A program made the position numbers and the translations under genes. DNA of 43,014 nucleotides from a virus. The notes beneath the pieces are model-generated. The model had not been told where the DNA came from. It made no database searches and was given only the letters and a program-made list of their open reading frames with translations. Of the stretch, positions 38,285 to 43,014 are shown in pieces (positions within the stretch are counted from its first letter, which is position 1; every line of letters starts with the position of its first letter). The DNA lies in IMG/VR virus record IMGVR_UViG_3300023108_000054, positions 1 through 43,014 of that record. One strand, 5' to 3'.

Positions 38285-38866
38285 TTATCCTAATGCAATA
38301 GAAACTGCGATTGCAAAACCCTCTGTTCCAATATTACCACCTGTTACTGGAAATGCCAAGTTACCTGACATAGTACCACTACCATCAACTATATTACCAG
38401 TAATTGAAACACCTGTGTTTGTTGCTTCTATTTTTGTTGAATTATTATACTGAATTGTAACACCTGAAGCACCATCTATACTAATACTACCGTCACCATC
38501 TATATCAATGTTACCACCAACATCTAACTCAAGATTATTGTTTGAATCAATTAATAAATCACCTGTACCATTATGTGCAACATAACTGTGTGAACCATCA
38601 TGATACATTTGTAAATCGTCATCAGTACCAAACTTAATTCTTTCACTTGCAACACCAGTTGAATCGTCAAAGTCAATAACAGTTGGTAATAAGACTGAAC
38701 TTAAACCTGATTCTAATGCTGTAATTGCTTCGATAACATCTGATACTGCTCCACCGTTTATCGTTGATGGTAAATTTCCAATATCACCTACATCAGTTGC
38801 AAGCTCATTAAATTCTGTTCGCCATTGTTCAAAAGTAAAGGTTGCTGGTGCGTTTCTATCTGCCAT
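38285..38866 (-). CDS. Tail fibre protein, proximal segment
   Basis: A 193-residue protein. The N-terminus (PATFTFEQWRTEFNELATDV, then GDIGNLPS) is a helical attachment region common in marine T4-like fibre proteins. Residues about 85-150 carry strand repeats of the FGTDDDLQMYHDGSHSYVAH, GTGDLLIDSNNNLELDVGGN and IDIDGDGSISIDGASG type. It ends AVSIALG, similar to the end of the protein at 27741-28190. The ATG overlaps the upstream stop by one base (TAATG). Probably an adaptor joining a fibre to the baseplate. Confidence 0.78.
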   Translation of the reverse strand: MADRNAPATFTFEQWRTEFNELATDVGDIGNLPSTINGGAVSDVIEAITALESGLSSVLLPTVIDFDDSTGVASERIKFGTDDDLQMYHDGSHSYVAHNGTGDLLIDSNNNLELDVGGNIDIDGDGSISIDGASGVTIQYNNSTKIEATNTGVSITGNIVDGSGTMSGNLAFPVTGGNIGTEGFAIAVSIALG

Positions 38867-39093
38867 TATTCTTTATCCACTAATTTTAGTAAAAGAGATT
38901 TTATTTCGTGCATCTCACATTTTAAATTATTTATATCTCGTACACAATCTCTTAATTCGTCTTTTTGTTTTTTAAATGCTTTTGATTTTGCAACTGCGGC
39001 TTGATATGCGTTCATATCAGTATTAACAACTCCTCTAGAATTTACATCTCTAGCAAGTTTTGGATAATTTTCTACTTTAAGATATTCACTCAT
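38866..39093 (-). CDS. Small coiled-coil protein
   Basis: A 75-residue protein, MSEYLKVENYPKLARDVNSR at the start, then VVNTDMNAYQAAVAKSKAFK and a C-terminal heptad-rich helix (INNLKCEMHEIKSLLLKLVD). Small proteins with a L-x-R-D-x-x-S-x-x-V/I-N-x-D opening followed by a coiled coil are common in marine T4-like phages near tail genes. I chose the ATG at 39093, just after the upstream stop; an ATG at 39111 would overlap the large tail gene. No strong ribosome binding site, so coupling is likely. Function unknown. Confidence 0.7.
   Translation of the reverse strand: MSEYLKVENYPKLARDVNSRGVVNTDMNAYQAAVAKSKAFKKQKDELRDCVRDINNLKCEMHEIKSLLLKLVDKE
38928..38935 (-). promoter_or_regulatory. Internal late promoter box candidate
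   Basis: TATAAATAATTTA on the minus strand inside the small coiled-coil gene, 61 nt from the start of the fibre gene at 38866. It could initiate the fibre array separately from the large tail gene. Confidence 0.4.
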
Positions 39094-39094
39094 A

Positions 39095-42000
39095 TTATGT
39101 TGCCAATGCAATCGCTCTTATGTTTTTAATTCTTGGTGGTTCAGCAGAATTTGTTCCTTGCATACGAATCTTAATTGCAAAAGAAATAAACTCTGATAAA
39201 TCGTTTGCAGTAAATTCTCTTTCAACAAAATCATAAAGATTTGCTGATGAGTTTACTGTTGTATCTGGAACACCAGTAGTATTAAAATAATTCCAACCTA
39301 ATTCATCAAAATCTGAAGCATCATCTGAACGAAGTATCTTATACATTACTTGAATCTCTGCACTATTAAACTTAACTGCATCAAATAAAACTTTAATTGC
39401 AGTTGCAGGATTCTTTAATGTAACTTTTCTTGTACAGTAGATTGCTTCGTTCTTATCACCATCTGGTTCTTCAGGGCCGATATACTCATCTGAAGGATAG
39501 TAATTTGCTGAACTATCAATATTGTCTAATCTGTTTGCAACACAAATTGCAACTTTTCTATCTAAATCAATAACTGGTGATAAGTTATCTTTAGTTGATG
39601 TCATAGTAAATGTTGAGAAGAATGATTTAGAACCTGATAACTCATTTGTTTCATTAATTGTTGAACAAACCATTCTTGGATTTTCAAAATAATAATTATC
39701 ATTTATTGGAACTGTTTCTGCACTTGCAGCTGCGGCTAACTGAAATGATGTTTGAGCACCACTAACTGATGTTGAACTTGTTGTACGAAGTTTACAAGTC
39801 AATGTTGTATCTGGGAATTCAATAGTAGGAACTGCCATTTGAATACTATCAATCTGTGCATTTTCTGTTGCAGTAACACTTGAACCACCAACTGTTCCAT
39901 CTGATGTTCCAGATGTTGTAGTAGTAATTGTGTAATAGTCAATACCAATATTACCTATTGCAGTATGTGTCTTATTAATTTCTGATAAAGGTATTCCTTT
40001 GACTTGATGTAATTCAACAGTATCACTATCTGAATGAGCAGAAGCAGTAGCTGAAGGACTACTTAAAGTGAAAGTTGATCCACCAGAAAGAGTACCTAAC
40101 AATACTTCATCATTAATTTTTATCTCCATAGCACCATCATTAAAATCACTTGTTCCATTTATTGTTAATGATGTAGCACCTATTGATACAGCACCATTTA
40201 ATGTTGTTGTAATACCTTCAGAAACAACACCAGAAATTGTAACATTATTTGTTATTGAGTGCATATTATGATCTCTGTGTTTTATCTTAAGCACATTAGA
40301 ACCATTGAATACTCTAACTGGATTTGTTTCTAGTGTTTTAACAGGTAGTGCATCATTTATTAATGTGATACTTGCTTGTTTTGATGTATCAAATTTTGCA
40401 CGATATAAGTTAAACTTCAAATCTTCTAAATCGTATGCACTCCATGTTGTGTTATTCTGGGATTTAAATAATACACCAAGATATGGTTGTTCTGAAACTA
40501 ATCTACTACCACCAACATCTAATTCACCCATTCTAGAAATCCATGCAAGATATTTTACTGAATCTGTGAATAATACAATACAATGTTCTACACCATTCTT
40601 CACATAGACTGGTTCGTCAAATGTAAATGTTGTAGCTACAGTTGCATCATTAGATGTACTAACATCAGCAGGTAATAAAGTTTTACTTCCATTTGGAACA
40701 ACTTTAGTTGTTGGATAACCATTTTGCATTTCACGAATCTGACAAGTAACTGGAATGTTATCATCTTTTTGTGAGAAGAAAATATCAACTTTAGTTAAGA
40801 ACTCACCACCTTCTTGTTGAGGCATAAATGATTGAGCTAGCGGATCCCACCACCCAACGATTCTATCTCTAGTTACATTTCTATTTACATTTCTTCTTTC
40901 TGTAACTCGTCTAACTTCAATTCTTGCATTTCTTGTTGCAACAATAGATTCTTGAATTGTATTTAAAATACCAGTTGCAGAGAAAATTGCTTGTGCAAAT
41001 GTTTCAGGGTCTGGAACTTGAACATTAGTTTCTGAAGATGTCAATCTAAAGTTTCTTTCTCCTGTTCTAAATTTAGGATTACCAGTAACTTTAGGATCAG
41101 GTAATGCAAATGTTCCTGATACTGAACCAGCTGCATCTGTAACTAAATCCCCACCAAGTGAACCACCAGTAGGTGTAACATATGCACTAATTGCTTGTTT
41201 ATCAAAGAAAGGATAAACTTTTGTAAGAGGTTTCATACCAGTTGCACTAAATGAAATATTTACTGCACGACAGAATGGTATTAATGCACGAGCAATAATT
41301 CTATCGCCTAATGATTCGTAATCTATTTGAGTAACGATTGCAGTTTCAATACCTGAACGAGTTTTTCTACCAGTTTCTGTTCCAACACTTCTTTCTATTA
41401 TTGGTCTATATGGAACTTGTTGCCTTCTTCTTGCCCAACTCTTTTCTTTAAATTTCGTTGTACTTGTTGCATGGAATCCTGTCCATTGTGTTTGCCATGC
41501 GTTCCAAACTGTTCCAAGTGAGTTTACATTCTCTGCAAGAACAGTATCAAAATTACCTTCTTTATTAATAATTAAATCAGGAGCTCTTTCAGTTTCAAAC
41601 CAACTATCACCTGATGGTGTTAGTTTACAAATACCAGTCCATGCAAATGATAAAACTGGATTTAAGTTTTCAACTCTAGTTGCATAAACTTGTGATGCAG
41701 TAACTGTATGTGTATATGGTAATGTTAGAATGTCACCAGTCTTTTGATAATTGTCATTTGTTCTATCTGCATCAGTTAAGTTTTCTTCTGATAATGAAAT
41801 ACCCTTCATATAATACTTTGGTCGCATTTCTTTGTTTTCCATATCCATTGCGACACGATAGTCAGGGTGTTTAACATCACCAGTATTGTGACCTGCACAA
41901 TTATCAACTAAAAATCCAGACTTGAATCTATCAAGACCATTTGAATCTTGTATCTGTAAAGATTCTGCATCTTTCTCTAAAAGATTTAATGCAGTATAAT

Positions 42001-43014
42001 ATTCCATATTATTAATTCTTGATTCAAGATTACCAATGTCTTTCATAGTATATCGTTTATTATTAAATGTAGTATGAGAAGCATCAGATAATTGAATCAC
42101 ATATGGATTTAAATTTATTTTTGCTAATGTCATAGCAGTATCTAATGTTTTTGGTGGCTCTGGTTGTTCAGCAGGAGCACCTTGTATAACTTTAAAATCA
42201 CCCTCTGGTGTTAAGAATAAGAAATCAATTCTTGCAAGATAGTTTTCAAAGTCATACTGAAAACTAGAATTATCTTTTGGAATGTTTACAGTAGATGAAC
42301 CATTTCCTGTATAACTTCTTGATGTAAAGTTAAATGAGTAATCATCTATTCTATATACTGTTTGACCTTGACTAGAATAGTTGCTAGTGCTTGATGACGA
42401 TATATCAGCAACTCTTGGTCTAAAATCAACTGTATCTCTTAAATCATATTCACCACTTGGTTGTGGTGCTTCAGGATCAATACGAGTTGCACTATAAACT
42501 GGTATCTCTTTATAATCAATAGCTGCATATGAATCTACTGTAAAGAAATCACCAGCACCGTGTGTAAAATAATCACACACAATTAGTAATTTTCCTAATG
42601 GAGTAGTTGCAGTTGGTTTTCTTGTTAATCTCGCAATATCGTAAAAGTTATCTCTTTGTCCTGTATCAAGAACAAAATCATTTGTAATATTTCTAGAACC
42701 TTCTGTGAATGTTCCAAGTGTTGCAGTTGCACCACTCTCTGCACCAGTAATTGTTTCAGCAGAACTAAATGCAGTTTCATTTAAAGTAATAAAAGTAATT
42801 GGTGATGTTGGATTTATAATTGTTGCAATTGCACCAGATGTACCACCAGTAATCTTTTCACCTTTTGTAAATGTTCCAACGATACCTGAAACAGTCCATT
42901 GAGGTAAGACAGGATCTGTTGTATCTAAAGAATCAAATACACCATGTAATTTATAAACATCAGCAACACCTAATGAAATATCTTTATGGTGTGCAGATGT
43001 TCCATACTCTACAC
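39095..43014 (-). CDS. Large DUF4815-type tail protein (5' end off the window)
   Basis: The frame is open from the stop at 39095 to the window edge, so at least 1305 residues are encoded. A GTG at 42580 is not the start, because conserved sequence continues upstream (DTGQRDNFYDIARLTRKP, then TATTPLGKLLIV). Family blocks include YSATRIDPEAP, YDLRDTVDFRPRV, YTMKDIGNLESRINNMEYYT, ALNLLEKDAESLQIQD, GLDRFKSGFLVDN, and WWDPLAQSFMPQQEGGEFLT later. These match large structural proteins of cyanophages and relatives annotated as DUF4815. Near the visible N-terminus two short repeats (GTFTKGEKITGGTSGAIAT and AETITGAESGATATLGTFTE) resemble small beta-domains. Probably a baseplate-linked tail or fibre-network protein; exact position in the virion is not known to me. 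Confidence 0.85.
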   Translation of the reverse strand, partial: VEYGTSAHHKDISLGVADVYKLHGVFDSLDTTDPVLPQWTVSGIVGTFTKGEKITGGTSGAIATIINPTSPITFITLNETAFSSAETITGAESGATATLGTFTEGSRNITNDFVLDTGQRDNFYDIARLTRKPTATTPLGKLLIVCDYFTHGAGDFFTVDSYAAIDYKEIPVYSATRIDPEAPQPSGEYDLRDTVDFRPRVADISSSSTSNYSSQGQTVYRIDDYSFNFTSRSYTGNGSSTVNIPKDNSSFQYDFENYLARIDFLFLTPEGDFKVIQGAPAEQPEPPKTLDTAMTLAKINLNPYVIQLSDASHTTFNNKRYTMKDIGNLESRINNMEYYTALNLLEKDAESLQIQDSNGLDRFKSGFLVDNCAGHNTGDVKHPDYRVAMDMENKEMRPKYYMKGISLSEENLTDADRTNDNYQKTGDILTLPYTHTVTASQVYATRVENLNPVLSFAWTGICKLTPSGDSWFETERAPDLIINKEGNFDTVLAENVNSLGTVWNAWQTQWTGFHATSTTKFKEKSWARRRQQVPYRPIIERSVGTETGRKTRSGIETAIVTQIDYESLGDRIIARALIPFCRAVNISFSATGMKPLTKVYPFFDKQAISAYVTPTGGSLGGDLVTDAAGSVSGTFALPDPKVTGNPKFRTGERNFRLTSSETNVQVPDPETFAQAIFSATGILNTIQESIVATRNARIEVRRVTERRNVNRNVTRDRIVGWWDPLAQSFMPQQEGGEFLTKVDIFFSQKDDNIPVTCQIREMQNGYPTTKVVPNGSKTLLPADVSTSNDATVATTFTFDEPVYVKNGVEHCIVLFTDSVKYLAWISRMGELDVGGSRLVSEQPYLGVLFKSQNNTTWSAYDLEDLKFNLYRAKFDTSKQASITLINDALPVKTLETNPVRVFNGSNVLKIKHRDHNMHSITNNVTISGVVSEGITTTLNGAVSIGATSLTINGTSDFNDGAMEIKINDEVLLGTLSGGSTFTLSSPSATASAHSDSDTVELHQVKGIPLSEINKTHTAIGNIGIDYYTITTTTSGTSDGTVGGSSVTATENAQIDSIQMAVPTIEFPDTTLTCKLRTTSSTSVSGAQTSFQLAAAASAETVPINDNYYFENPRMVCSTINETNELSGSKSFFSTFTMTSTKDNLSPVIDLDRKVAICVANRLDNIDSSANYYPSDEYIGPEEPDGDKNEAIYCTRKVTLKNPATAIKVLFDAVKFNSAEIQVMYKILRSDDASDFDELGWNYFNTTGVPDTTVNSSANLYDFVEREFTANDLSEFISFAIKIRMQGTNSAEPPRIKNIRAIALAT

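Noticed and set aside
15624-39093. Diversity-generating retroelement acting on fibre tips
   Set aside because: No reverse transcriptase gene and no template/variable repeat pair with adenine-biased differences was seen; the repeats found differ at mixed bases.
42578-42580. GTG at 42580 as the start of the large tail gene
   Set aside because: The frame stays open with family-like sequence up to the window edge, so the gene is simply cut by the window.
1-43014. Host auxiliary metabolic genes (photosynthesis, phosphate, nucleotide metabolism)
   Set aside because: None is visible in this structural region, so cyanobacterial versus heterotrophic host cannot be decided.

Overview
This window comes from the late (virion) region of a T4-like myovirus. 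The DNA is strongly A+T-rich and compact. All but one of the recognisable genes lie on the minus strand, so transcription runs from high to low coordinates. Gene order and protein sequences match the T4-type head/neck/tail core: gp13, gp14, gp15, gp16, gp17, gp18, gp19, gp20, gp67, a gp68-like gene, gp21, gp22 and gp23, followed by uvsY and uvsW. A 2OG-Fe(II) oxygenase between uvsY and uvsW, a DUF4815-type tail protein and a very large set of low-complexity beta-rich fibre genes are typical of marine relatives such as cyanophages and pelagiphages. No photosynthesis gene or other host marker is visible, so the host cannot be named from this stretch.

Layout in transcription order (right to left). 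The first gene, 43014-39095, is a large DUF4815-type tail protein whose 5' end lies outside the window. Next, 39093-15624 is an almost uninterrupted array of about 25 tail-fibre, adhesin and fibre-accessory genes. It includes collar-domain, LamG-repeat, YadA-like beta-roll, C1q-like and carbohydrate-binding-like proteins, and a gene cassette that appears twice. The neck and packaging genes gp13 to gp17 (15592-10002) follow, interrupted between gp16 and gp17 by an adhesin plus small accessory gene. The tail and head genes gp18 to gp23 occupy 9588-2012. A tail-tube-like gene, uvsY, the oxygenase and the start of uvsW finish the window. The only plus-strand gene, an HNH-like Cys4 protein at 9708-10013, sits between gp17 and gp18.

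Regulation is legible. Copies of the T4-type late promoter box TATAAATA occur ahead of several transcription units, and one copy faces the plus-strand gene. A strong intrinsic terminator follows gp23 and is directly followed by a new late promoter. Most genes have a clear AAGGA-type ribosome binding site; many pairs are coupled by ATGA or TAATG overlaps.

The most unusual features are: (1) a leader of about 90 nt upstream of uvsY that can fold into a closed three-way junction beginning at the predicted late-promoter start; (2) a tandemly repeated fibre cassette (30.6-35.8 kb) with near-identical nucleotide patches inside otherwise diverged genes; (3) an adhesin/accessory pair embedded between the terminase genes; (4) the lone, possibly leaderless, plus-strand HNH-like gene. 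Product names rest on remembered family sequences and on gene order; no search was run.
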